Part shown: positions 1 to 7,962 of the stretch, piece by piece
Layout of the letters: every line of letters starts with the position of its first letter
Numbering within the stretch: the first letter of the stretch is position 1
Assembly: GCF_900114625.1 (NCBI RefSeq)
Contig: NZ_FOZL01000001.1
Location: 1,736,001-1,800,000, forward strand
Length of the DNA: 64,000 nucleotides
DNA from: Granulicella pectinivorans
GTDB taxonomy: Bacteria; Acidobacteriota; Terriglobia; Terriglobales; Acidobacteriaceae
Direction of reading: 5' to 3'
Notes under the pieces: generated by a model
What the model saw: the letters and a program-made list of their open reading frames with translations, nothing else
Databases searched by the model: none
What the model was told of the DNA's origin: nothing
Translations under genes and position numbers: made by a program

Positions 1-99
1 CCGCACGGAGGCCACGTCGAACTCAGGCCGGTGGGCAGGCCCCTGGGTCACAGCGGCAAGCGGGAAAAGCAGGGCGAGCGTGGCAAGGCGCTGCATCAT
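1..99 (-). CDS. TIGR03435-family exported protein, N-terminal fragment cut by window edge
   Basis: Only the first 33 codons lie in the window. They read as a signal peptide (MMQRLATLALLFPLAAV) followed by the FDVASVR motif that opens mature TIGR03435 'soil-associated' proteins, a family of unknown function expanded in Acidobacteriota. ATG is at 97-99, with a second ATG directly after it. The gene sits 11 bases downstream of another TIGR03435 gene on the same strand, so the two are probably co-transcribed and came from duplication. Family assignment rests on this motif and on the neighbour; the rest of the protein is outside the window. Confidence 0.7.
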   Translation of the reverse strand, partial: MMQRLATLALLFPLAAVTQGPAHRPEFDVASVR

Positions 100-110
100 C
101 GTGGCTTCCT

Positions 111-986
111 TTAGTTCTCTGAAGGCTTTTCAATGTGATCGACGACCAGCGTGCTGACCGTGCCCGTCTGTTTGACGAGCTTCAGGCCGAGTTGACTCTT
201 GAGCGCGTCTTCGAAGGTAGGACCTGTGCTTTCGACGGGCGCGCCGGGGCCGGCCGGGGTCTCGGGAGCAAACTCGATATCGAGGTCGAACTGACCGGTA
301 AGGCCGGTCTGGTTCACGACCGAGCGGCTCTCCATGCCGCCCATAAACCCGGCTGCACCGCCGATGGAGATCGCCGCCTGCTCGATGCTTTCGTCGATCA
401 TCCGCACGTGGAGGCGCCCGTCGTGCTGGTAGAGAGCGGTGCCGCAGGTCGCTGCCGGCGCGCTGGTGGGGATCGCCGCGGGCGACGTCCCGACAGGCCG
501 TTCGGTACAGGCCGAACTGACAGGGTGAGGATGCAGTTGCGGACCGGGGTGGCCGGGTTTATCGAAGACCAGCGCGTAGACCGGTTGCGGGCGCGTATCG
601 AGATGGGTCGCGAGCTTGAAGCGTTCTTCCAGCAGGGAGCGGACCATGGCGCGCACCTGGTCTGTATCCGGCGTGCCATCGATGCGGGCTTCGATATCGT
701 AGGTGCCGGACTGCGCCCAGGCTGGGAGGCTCGCGAACAGCGGACGGTACTGGCTGGAATCGGTGATGTGGTACGCGAAGATGATGTACACCGACAGCGG
801 CGCGTTGGCCGAGAAGAGGCCACCCTTGGGCGCTCCGCCGGTGAAGGGACTCAGCAGCTCCATGCCCTTGTTCCGTGTGCCCGGAGGGCTGGGCCGGATG
901 GACGCCACATCGAAGGAGGGATGTTGCGCAGCGCATGCCGCGGAGAGAAGCAGAACGGAGGCCAGGGCACGAAAAACAGGGTGCAT
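111..986 (-). CDS. TIGR03435-family exported protein
   Basis: A 291-residue protein. It has a hydrophobic signal peptide ending near an ACAAQ cleavage site, then FDVASIRPS, the N-terminal signature of TIGR03435. This domain family was defined in soil Acidobacteriota and Planctomycetota and has no known biochemical role. Typical further features are present: a YDIEA segment, RSLLEERFKL, and FDLDIEF near the C-terminus. I start at ATG 986 because GAGGG lies about 9 bases upstream; an in-frame start 30 bases earlier lacks a comparable site. The gene follows a TPR gene and precedes a second TIGR03435 gene, at the distal end of an ECF sigma/anti-sigma operon. The protein is probably exported to the periplasm or cell surface (inference). 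Confidence 0.85.
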   Translation of the reverse strand: MHPVFRALASVLLLSAACAAQHPSFDVASIRPSPPGTRNKGMELLSPFTGGAPKGGLFSANAPLSVYIIFAYHITDSSQYRPLFASLPAWAQSGTYDIEARIDGTPDTDQVRAMVRSLLEERFKLATHLDTRPQPVYALVFDKPGHPGPQLHPHPVSSACTERPVGTSPAAIPTSAPAATCGTALYQHDGRLHVRMIDESIEQAAISIGGAAGFMGGMESRSVVNQTGLTGQFDLDIEFAPETPAGPGAPVESTGPTFEDALKSQLGLKLVKQTGTVSTLVVDHIEKPSEN

Positions 987-1037
987 GGGAAGATCCCTCT
1001 GCACCCTATGTAGCATTCTGCTTAAGGTTGCGTCAAC

Positions 1038-2813
1038 TTATTGCTGATCAGGCTTGTAGGCGGCCTTCGCGGCTTTGCCGCTGGGATCCAGCGGCTCGTT
1101 GTCATCGTCCTTGTCGGGAGTCGGGTTCGCATCGCGTTTGGGTGTGGTGAAGGGCGTCTTCAGCCCTTTTTCAGCAGCCATTTTCGCGTCGGGCGTGGTG
1201 CCGGGGATGTTCAGGGCCATTTTGTACTCGTTCACAGCTTTGGGACGCTCGGCGTGAATGTCGTACAGGCGACCCAGGTAGATGTGCGACCAGGCCACGG
1301 TGCGCGGGTTGCGCGAGGTCTTGACCGCCTCCGTGAGTTCCGTGATGGCATCGTCCGGGACGTTTTCGAGCAGATTCACCTGCCCAAGCACGTAGTGGGC
1401 CTCGGCGTGATCTCCATGAGGGTCTGCAAGTACCTGATTCGCAATCTCTTCCGCCTCGTCAAGGGAACCCTTCATCAACTTCAGCTCGGCGAGTTGGATG
1501 CCCGTCAGCGGGGCCGGGGCGCGGCGGATGGTGCCGGTCGCGGAGGGAGGCAGGAAGACGATCTGTTCCTCGTGTTTGCGCTCGCGGTCCACGTCCATGC
1601 CGTAGACCATCTGGCCGATGTTCTCCTTCAGGCTGGCGGAGCCATGCTCGCTCTTGATGAGCTCTTCGTAGAAATAGCCAGTCAGCGCCCATCCCTCGCG
1701 CTGGTCGCGCAGCACACGCTCGCGGCGGACGGCCTCGGCCTTGCGCTCGTAGAGGCCCAGGTCGGCGTCGTACTTGATCTGTACGGTGCGCTCGGGGTTC
1801 GACGGGCGAACGGGCTTGGGGAAGTCGAACTCCAGCGTCCGGGCTTCGATGCCGCGAATCAGGCACTCGGTGATGTAAGCGGTGATGTCGGAGCGGTAGA
1901 TGAAGTCGATCGGCGCCTCGCGCACCGGCTTCAGCAGCGGCAGGAGGCGGTCCATGGCAGCGGCGCGGGCATAGATCAGCGGCTCGACCATGTACTGCAG
2001 GTAGATGTGCCGGACGGTCTCCATGTGGATCGTGCCCGCCGTGTTGGGGCTGCCGACCGCGATGTAATCGTCGGCGTAGATGCGCGCGTTGGTGGCTGCG
2101 GGAGCCAGCATGGGCTCGACCAGGACGAGGAAGCGGCGGCCGTCATAGCTGGAAACCGGCAGGCGCAGATAGACGTTCGTCTGAAAGATCATCTTCGTGA
2201 GCGGATCGTGGATACGGTCCGTCAGCTTCTGGTAGTCGGGCAGGTGGTGGACCCACAGCGCATGCAGGTGGAGTTGCTCGTTGAAGGTGCGGAGCAGGGG
2301 CAGGATCTCGACGACCTGGGTGGAATCCGGCGGAAGCTCCGTCAGCCCGACCGAAGGCGTCAGGCTGGGTGGCGGCAGCGTATAGAGCGCCAGGGACACG
2401 TACTGGGCAAGGCCAAGCGCGTGGTCAGTCAACTCGTGCTGATGGATGAACTGGCAAATTGCGTCGCGCGACTCACGCGCCGGCCCGGAGCCGGCAAGTT
2501 CATCGTCGACCTCCTGCCGGATGACGGCGCGGACAGGACTCGAATTCTGGAGATCGTTGTCGTAGCCGCAGGCGTTCAGCGCGACCGCAAGATCGAAAAG
2601 TGGTTCGCTCGTCTCAAGCGTAATGGCCGAACCATTTGCGTCGGCCCGCGCGATCCGGGCCCGGGAGGAACTCTCCTGAATCTGCCCGGTAGCGTTGCCA
2701 TTGTTGGTCGACGAACTGGACGAGCCGGTCTGTTGCGGATCCTGGGCAAAAACGGATGCGGTGAGGAGGACGCAGAGGACAAGGCGGGCGGGAGTGGATT
2801 TCAGGATGGACAC
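1038..2813 (-). CDS. exported TPR-repeat protein of unknown function
   Basis: About 591 residues. It starts with a signal peptide ending at SVFAQ and a low-complexity Ser/Asn/Thr linker. A long alpha-helical region of unknown type follows, then TPR-like repeats at roughly residues 455-545 (ALKLMKGSLDEAE..., HYVLGQVNLLENVPDDAI..., SHIYLGRLYDIHAERPKAVNEY). The C-terminal tail is charged and Lys/Asp/Pro-rich. The start is uncertain: GTG at 2813 has GGGGAG about 13 bases upstream, while TTG at 2834 has no ribosome-binding site. The gene lies between the anti-sigma factor and the TIGR03435 genes on one strand with short gaps, so it is probably in the sigma-factor operon. TPRs usually mediate protein-protein contacts; the partner is not evident. 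Confidence 0.75.
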   Translation of the reverse strand: MSILKSTPARLVLCVLLTASVFAQDPQQTGSSSSSTNNGNATGQIQESSSRARIARADANGSAITLETSEPLFDLAVALNACGYDNDLQNSSPVRAVIRQEVDDELAGSGPARESRDAICQFIHQHELTDHALGLAQYVSLALYTLPPPSLTPSVGLTELPPDSTQVVEILPLLRTFNEQLHLHALWVHHLPDYQKLTDRIHDPLTKMIFQTNVYLRLPVSSYDGRRFLVLVEPMLAPAATNARIYADDYIAVGSPNTAGTIHMETVRHIYLQYMVEPLIYARAAAMDRLLPLLKPVREAPIDFIYRSDITAYITECLIRGIEARTLEFDFPKPVRPSNPERTVQIKYDADLGLYERKAEAVRRERVLRDQREGWALTGYFYEELIKSEHGSASLKENIGQMVYGMDVDRERKHEEQIVFLPPSATGTIRRAPAPLTGIQLAELKLMKGSLDEAEEIANQVLADPHGDHAEAHYVLGQVNLLENVPDDAITELTEAVKTSRNPRTVAWSHIYLGRLYDIHAERPKAVNEYKMALNIPGTTPDAKMAAEKGLKTPFTTPKRDANPTPDKDDDNEPLDPSGKAAKAAYKPDQQ

Positions 2814-2857
2814 AGTATGATCGACGCTCCCCAATATCTTACGGGAGCAAGCGTCGT

Positions 2858-3571
2858 TTAGGCGTGGATCGAAACTGCCGAGAAGGTCATCAGCAGGCGA
2901 CCCTTAACCGGAATGCCGAATGCACTGCCAGGTTTGAAGACCGAAAGAAGCAACTGATCGACGACCTGGGCCTGAATCGAAGGGGCATCCGGGCCGTCCG
3001 GAGCCGAAATTACGGTGTAGTCGTAGACCCGTCCAGCGTCGTCGATCATAGCTTCGACCACGATCGTGGAGCTGGAATCGGACGCCCGCGGATCATGGCT
3101 CGCGATGACGATCGGTCGAGGCGCAACCGCGGTGTAGAGATAATGCGGCGCGGTGAGCGCACCGAGTGGTTCATCGTTCGCCAGCACGGCGTTGGGCGGA
3201 GGCACTACGCCCAGCAGGAACGTAATCGTAGCCACCAGCCCGACCGCGCACGCGACGCCGCCGGCAGCCTGCAACACGAACGGCTGCAACTTGTTATCCC
3301 AGAACAGTGAGAGCGAATCGCGCCAGTTTGCCTGACGAGCCGCCTTCTCGCGAGAGATGGCGAGCCGAAGCTTGAGTCCAAGGTCTCCAGGAGCCTTGGC
3401 GGTGCGCAGCGCGGAGAGCGTCTGCTGCATGGCTTTCCAGCCCTCGAACTCCTCCGTGCACGTCGTGCAGGAGGCTAGGTGCGCAGCGATGGCCTGCATC
3501 TCGTGGCCATTCACGGCCCCGTCGAGATAGTCCGAGAAGGAGCTCCGGATGTTGTCGCAGATCGGATTCAT
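2858..3571 (-). CDS. transmembrane anti-sigma factor with zinc-finger head and TonB-C-like tail
   Basis: 237 residues. The N-terminus is a zf-HC2/ZAS anti-sigma domain with H31, C35 and C38 (HxxxCxxC), expected to bind the ECF sigma factor encoded just upstream. A single membrane segment lies at about residues 97-122. The outer part (about 165-235) contains VVEAMIDDAGRVYDYTVIS and VFKPGSAFGIPVKGRLLMTFS, which resembles the C-terminal domain of TonB-type energy transducers. The start ATG overlaps the sigma-factor stop by four bases (ATGA), which points to translational coupling and fixes the start; a longer upstream open frame is only overlap with the sigma gene. It likely holds the sigma factor at the membrane until a periplasmic signal arrives. 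The role of the tail is unknown. Confidence 0.85.
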   Translation of the reverse strand: MNPICDNIRSSFSDYLDGAVNGHEMQAIAAHLASCTTCTEEFEGWKAMQQTLSALRTAKAPGDLGLKLRLAISREKAARQANWRDSLSLFWDNKLQPFVLQAAGGVACAVGLVATITFLLGVVPPPNAVLANDEPLGALTAPHYLYTAVAPRPIVIASHDPRASDSSSTIVVEAMIDDAGRVYDYTVISAPDGPDAPSIQAQVVDQLLLSVFKPGSAFGIPVKGRLLMTFSAVSIHA

Positions 3572-4239
3572 CGTGCGCTCGCTCCGTTTTTCGCCACAGC
3601 CTGAAGACTTCCGTCGGCGGCGAGGATCGCGCGCAGGGCGCTGCGGCCGCGGGTGAGTCTGGACTTGATGGTGCCGAGGTTCGTATCGAGGATCTCGGCG
3701 ATCTCCTCGTAGGCGAAGCCTTCGATCTCGCGAAGCACAACCACGGTGCGGAAGGCTTCGGGGAGTTCGCGCAGAGCAGCTTCCACCCGCTCGCGAAGCT
3801 GGGACTGAGCGGCATGATCGAAGGGGGAGTCGCGCTGGCATGTAAGCGTGGCGGCGAGGCAGAGGCTCGAGCCGTCTTCATCCGAGGCCGTGCTGGAGTC
3901 GATGGTGACCTCCTGCTTCTTATGCCGCGACCACCAGCGCCGCTGGTTCGATGCTTCATGCAAGGCGATGCGGTAAAGCCACGTGCGCAGGCTGGAGTCT
4001 CCGTGAAAGCTGGAGATGGACCGGAACACCTTGATGAACACGTCCTGCGTAATATCGGCAGCGTCGTTCGGATTCTGCAGCGAGCGGGAGATCAGAGAGT
4101 AGATCTGCTGGTGATACTGGGCGATGAGCAGAGAGAATGCCTGCTCGTTGCCGGCTTTGAGCTCGGCGACGAGTGCGGCATCGTCTGTGCGGATTCCTAT
4201 CGCGCTAGCTAGATTGCCCACTGCCATGCCCGCCTGCAT
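3568..4239 (-). CDS. ECF-type RNA polymerase sigma factor (RpoE-like)
   Basis: 223 residues, typical of ECF sigma factors with only regions 2 and 4. Region 2 is visible as ...NDAADITQDVFIKVFRSI..FHGDSSLRTWLYRIALHEASNQRR (about residues 57-100). Region 4 is ALRELPEAFRTVVVLREIEGFAYEEIAEILDTNLGTIKSRLTRGRSAL, with the usual helix-turn-helix. ATG 4239 has AAGGA 9 bases upstream. The anti-sigma gene overlaps its stop codon. The adjacent TPR and TIGR03435 genes are likely co-transcribed and may belong to its regulon (inference). It should direct polymerase to a set of stress or envelope genes when released from the anti-sigma factor. Confidence 0.93.
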   Translation of the reverse strand: MQAGMAVGNLASAIGIRTDDAALVAELKAGNEQAFSLLIAQYHQQIYSLISRSLQNPNDAADITQDVFIKVFRSISSFHGDSSLRTWLYRIALHEASNQRRWWSRHKKQEVTIDSSTASDEDGSSLCLAATLTCQRDSPFDHAAQSQLRERVEAALRELPEAFRTVVVLREIEGFAYEEIAEILDTNLGTIKSRLTRGRSALRAILAADGSLQAVAKNGASAR

Positions 4240-4472
4240 ATCGGGTGTCCTTTACAGTACGTCGTGCGCCGCGTGTGCTGCAACTGTTGGCTAAAAACAG
4301 AGCGAAGAAACTGCGCCGCCGGCGGCCCCGGGTGCTCGCTCACCCGTTAGAGACTTAGACACCGCAGCCTATAGATTTAGTTCCCGTTTGAACGGGAATT
4401 GTGTGGGAAACCGGGACGTGGTTGACGTTTGGCCTCGAAGGCGAGAGAATAAGTGAAGTCCTTCCTAAGAGT

Positions 4473-4548
4473 GGGCCTGTGGCGCAGCTGGGAGCGCGCT
4501 TCCATGGCATGGAAGAGGTCATCGGTTCGATCCCGATCAGGTCCACCA
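4473..4548 (+). tRNA. tRNA-Ala, anticodon GGC
   Basis: A 76-base cloverleaf. The acceptor stem GGGCCTG pairs with CAGGTCC. The D arm is GCGC/GCGC. The anticodon stem CTTCC/GGAAG encloses ATGGCAT, giving anticodon GGC. The T arm is ATCGG/CCGAT with loop TTCGATC. The 3' end ACCA is encoded. A decayed integrase gene ends only 17 bases downstream, consistent with use of the tRNA 3' end as an integration site. Confidence 0.95.
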
Positions 4549-4564
4549 AACAACCCCTTACAAA

Positions 4565-5312
4565 TCAAGTGTTTGCGATAGTGGGGGTAACCCCTATCCG
4601 AAGCACTTTGGTAGCATTTGGTAGCAAATTTTCAAAACCTTTCTGCGAATGGGTTTTGAAATCGCTTGCGCTCCTCCTCTCCTGCAATTTCTGGCCTTCC
4701 GAAACTCCGGCTCTGCCAACTCCGGAACCCGTCGTTTTACCGATGGGCCGGGGTGAAACCTCCTTCTTTCCTGATCGGGTGTTGTCAGGTTTAGAGCTTT
4801 TCCTGAGCTCGCGATGGATCGAATCGATCGTCGCTTGCACACCCTCTGGAATCTCCTGCATGTAAACGTCCGTGGTGGTTGCTATGTTGTGGAGCACTCG
4901 CTTCCGGTAGTTGCCCGTGTCGATAAGCCCTCCCTTGGCGTTCGGAAAGATGAACGCGTCCGGGGATGTATTCAGGACACGCAAGTTCCCATGCGCACAA
5001 CTCTTTGGTTAGGTCTCTCGAAAGGGGAATGGTTCGGAGACTCCCCTTCGTCTTTCCCCAATCGCGAATCTCTCCCACGTAGGTCGTCTCTACGAGAGAC
5101 ATCGCGCGTGCGGACCGATCAAAGCACTTCCATCTCAGTCCAAACAACTCGCTGGGTCGAAGTGCATTCGTCATGTCGAGTTCGAGAATGATCCGGTCGC
5201 GCAGTTCAAGACAAGCCAGAGCGCTTCTGAGTTGATCCCAGGTCAGGACGGTCTTATCCGTTTCAGGAGCGATCCCTGGGAAGACTCTGTTTATCGGGCA
5301 AGGTTCGGACAC
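4565..5312 (-). pseudogene. tyrosine recombinase (phage-type integrase) remnant
   Basis: Two frames on this strand carry pieces of one tyrosine recombinase catalytic domain. The upstream piece reads VLTWDQL, then ALRPSELFGLRW (first catalytic Arg), then KGSLRTIPLS (catalytic Lys region). After a frameshift near 4976-4981 the second piece continues TSPDAFIFPNAKGG...NYRKRVL and jumps to HNIATTTDVYMQEIPEGVQ, which contains the nucleophile-Tyr region. The expected stretch with the His-x-x-Arg box (LRRT-like) is missing, so about 50 codons are deleted. The N-terminal core-binding domain is also absent. The protein cannot be active. Its position next to tRNA-Ala marks an old integration site. Confidence 0.85.
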
Positions 5313-6318
5313 GTCGTATACGAGCGGAACGCAGCTCGCTCAGCCTCTGACGCAGATCTTACGAATCCGCGAGTCGAACCGCGCTGCTGCCGCTGACGTC
5401 GCGGTGTCGAAGATCCATGTGACGCAAGCCGAGAACGACGTGATCCTCCGGGTACGACAGCTTTATTTCAACTCGCTGATCGCCCAACTGAAGTTCGAGG
5501 CCGCGCAACAACAACTGAAAGCCAGTGAGATGACATACCAGGAAGATGCTGAGAGCGTTGGGAATGGCCGGATGCTTGAGGTGACTGCTCTCGAAGGCCA
5601 CGCCCCGATGCTCGATGCCAAGCAGGAGGTTCTTACGCAGAAACTCCAACTACACGATCTGATGCTCGCGCTCGACGATGCTCTCGGTCTACCCTTATCG
5701 ACACAGTTGGTTCTAAGTGCCGACACGTCCGAGGCCATCCTCTCACTTCCAACGCGTGAGGAGTGTGTCCGGGCCGCTCTTGCGCAGAGCACTTGGGTTC
5801 TCGAAGCACAACAAGCCGTGACGAAGGCGAAGGCGGGACTTGCAGCCGCACGGGACGCATATGTCCCCGATGTGACAGGGCTCGCGCGTTACAGCTATCA
5901 GAGCGGTGTCCCGCTTCTCGTCCACAACTTTGGAAGTTTTGGGTTCAGCCTCACCTACGACCTCTTTGATGGTGGTCGCAGAAGCGCTGAAACTAAGGTC
6001 GCCCGCACAGCTCTCGCCGAAGCACAAGTGAACCTCGATAAGATTCAACACGAGGTGGAGGTCGCGGTGGAATCATCGTATGACCGAGTGGAACAACTGC
6101 ATGGTGTGCTCGACGTTGCAAAGGAATCGCTGGACGTACGAAGCGAGAGTGCGCGATTGGCAGACCGTCGGATCGAGCAAGATGCGGCGCTGGAGTCGAA
6201 CCAAGCGGAGGCGCATGCGAAGGTAACGGCTGCCAAGGCAGGCCTCTTGGAAGCGACGCTTGGCGTGTCTCTTGCGCAAGCAGACCTGATGAGGATCATG
6301 GGGAAGGCTCCGCGCTAG
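5281..6318 (+). pseudogene. TolC-family outer-membrane efflux protein, 5'-truncated
   Basis: Homology to the outer-membrane efflux (TolC/OEP) family begins abruptly around 5281-5320 (FIGQG...GTQLAQPLTQILRI) and runs to a normal C-terminus. It includes the long coiled-coil helices (KIHVTQAENDVILRVRQLYF, LDKIQHEVEVAVESSYDRVEQL) and the strand FGFSLTYDLFDGGRR. About 345 codons remain of the roughly 450-500 usual for the family, so the N-terminal part, including the signal peptide, is gone. The first in-frame ATG, at 5404, lies inside the conserved region and is not a credible native start. Upstream frames run into the antisense integrase remnant. No membrane-fusion protein or pump genes follow, so this is a leftover of an efflux operon. 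Confidence 0.85.
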
Positions 6319-6429
6319 AACCAAGTCTTCGGAGTTTCTAATTGCTAGGCGAAAGGCTTTCCCATAACCGTTTCCCCAAGCGCGGCTTTCCCGTTTCGCG
6401 AACCTTGATTCGAAGCAACCAAGACGTGG

Positions 6430-7143
6430 TCAGGGCATCCGAACAAGAGTTTTGGCGTGACGACGCACCTCATGAGCGTCGAGTGGTCCCCCGTGCCCCA
6501 TGTAGAACCGATCAATGCCTGCGTCGACCAGACGAAGCAATTCGCTGCGGACAGCTTCTGGATTGTCTTCGAACGGAGGCCTGATGGCGCGGTTGAGACG
6601 CATCACACCACCGATCAATAGGCCCGATGCCACTAGATCGCCAACCAAGGCTTCTTTGCTTCCAAGCTCAACCGAAATGGACCCTTTGGTGTGTCCAGGG
6701 GTGTGCCGTACGGTCCCTTGAATACCGAACTCCGCGAGGTCGAAGGAGTTACCGTTGGAGAGCAGGACGTCGGGCTCAAAGGCGGTGTAGCTCTGGTGGG
6801 GCAGAGGGGTCTTGAGGAAATACCGTCCTACCTTTCCCGTGGGACAGAACGTCATCGGTATCTCCCGCTTGTAGTAGGGGAGGTCATCCTTATGCGCAAT
6901 GATGGGAGCGCGCGTCTTCTCGCGAAGTTCCGCGGCGCCCCCGGCGTGGTCGACATGGGCATGAGTAATGACGATTGCCTTGATGTCTCCGAACGTCAGA
7001 CCATTCTTCGACAGAACCTTCTCCACCTTTGCCGCGGACCCTGGCAAGCCGGCGTCGATGAGAAGGCATCCCTTGTCGCCAATGAGGAGGTGCGCATTGA
7101 CAATTTTGAGCGGCAGGATGGGGACACGTACGATTCGGGACAT
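6430..7143 (-). CDS. metallo-beta-lactamase-fold hydrolase
   Basis: 237 residues with the complete MBL metal-binding set: H61-x-H63-x-D65-H66 (THAHVDHAGG), H147 in RHTPGHTKGS, D169 in LVGDLVASG and H217 in YMGHGGP. This is a cytoplasmic single-domain MBL-fold enzyme of the type that hydrolyses thioesters, lactones or related substrates; the substrate cannot be told from sequence. No signal peptide is seen. It shares strand and an 85-base gap with the HD-domain gene upstream and may be in one transcript with it. It directly follows the tolC fragment, facing it tail to tail. Start ATG 7143 gives a full-length N-terminus that begins straight in the first beta strand. Confidence 0.9.
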   Translation of the reverse strand: MSRIVRVPILPLKIVNAHLLIGDKGCLLIDAGLPGSAAKVEKVLSKNGLTFGDIKAIVITHAHVDHAGGAAELREKTRAPIIAHKDDLPYYKREIPMTFCPTGKVGRYFLKTPLPHQSYTAFEPDVLLSNGNSFDLAEFGIQGTVRHTPGHTKGSISVELGSKEALVGDLVASGLLIGGVMRLNRAIRPPFEDNPEAVRSELLRLVDAGIDRFYMGHGGPLDAHEVRRHAKTLVRMP

Positions 7144-7228
7144 GCTTTTCTCCGGGGCAAGGAACTTCGTTTCAGGGCGAGAGTGTGTGAAATCCAGTGG
7201 TCTTCCATACTCCCCGGATGCAATCCCG

Positions 7229-7891
7229 CTAACCTACCCAGCCGGACTGACGAATCACCGTGCAGAAGTTCCCTCTGATGAACGCCGGATCTTTATCCGC
7301 CAGCACATCCGCCTTCACATTGCCGAACGTCGTGTCCGGCTTCTGTTTGATGCCGTCATAGAACGCTTGCAGAATGTCCTCTTTGAAGTGCGGTGTCCTC
7401 GGGAATTGCTGCACGACTGCCTCACGCGCTGCGTCTTCCAGTGATTCATACCCGATGCCCAGAACGTCCATCTCGACTCCCGCTGTGACCAGAGCGACCA
7501 AGGGATGCATGTACTGGGGAATGCCGGGAGTGGTATGAAGGGCGATCGACGTCCAGACATGATCTAAGTCCGTAACTCCGATACCACGCTCCTTGAGGAA
7601 GGAGCGGGCCGCGTTTGCGCCGTCGACCTCGAAGCGATCAGATACGCTGCTGTAAGCCGGTACTAAGCCCAGATCATGAAACATGCAGCCGGCGTAAAGC
7701 AGTTCCCGATCGAATTTCAAACCTCGGCGTATTCCGGCGAGTGCCGCAAACGCGTACACGCGGCTGGAGTGGTTGAAGAGAAGCTCGGTCTCCGTGTCAC
7801 GGATCAATTCGGTAATCTCCTGCGTGAGTTTCGATGAGGGGATTGCAATCGCTTCGAGAAGCGGAACTTCGTGAGAGTGTGGGTTCGACAT
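7229..7891 (-). CDS. HD-domain phosphohydrolase-like protein (cyanamide-hydratase-like)
   Basis: 220 residues with an HD-domain metal site: H41 (LFNHSSRVYAF) and the H72-D73 pair in GCMFHDLGL. The arrangement ELLFNHSSRVYxF...HDLGL...FEVDGANAARSFL recalls the cyanamide-hydratase branch of HD proteins (TIGR03401-type), in which a zinc HD site hydrates a nitrile-like substrate. Other HD proteins hydrolyse nucleotides, so the substrate is open. It lies upstream of the MBL-fold gene on the same strand. No signal peptide or membrane segment is visible, so it is probably cytoplasmic. Family confidence is good; activity is inference only. Confidence 0.8.
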   Translation of the reverse strand: MSNPHSHEVPLLEAIAIPSSKLTQEITELIRDTETELLFNHSSRVYAFAALAGIRRGLKFDRELLYAGCMFHDLGLVPAYSSVSDRFEVDGANAARSFLKERGIGVTDLDHVWTSIALHTTPGIPQYMHPLVALVTAGVEMDVLGIGYESLEDAAREAVVQQFPRTPHFKEDILQAFYDGIKQKPDTTFGNVKADVLADKDPAFIRGNFCTVIRQSGWVG

Positions 7892-7962
7892 GACAGATCC
7901 TCCGGGAATATAGGAACGAACGAAAGGTTCTATACGACGGCTTCATCAAGCAGTCGTCTGGG

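Noticed and set aside
135..1013. Plus-strand open frame of 292 codons opposite the TIGR03435 gene
   Set aside because: Arg-rich, no family features, exactly antisense to a recognised gene in high-GC DNA.
1041..2861. Plus-strand open frame of 606 codons opposite the TPR gene
   Set aside because: Antisense to a gene with signal peptide and TPR repeats; no domain of its own.
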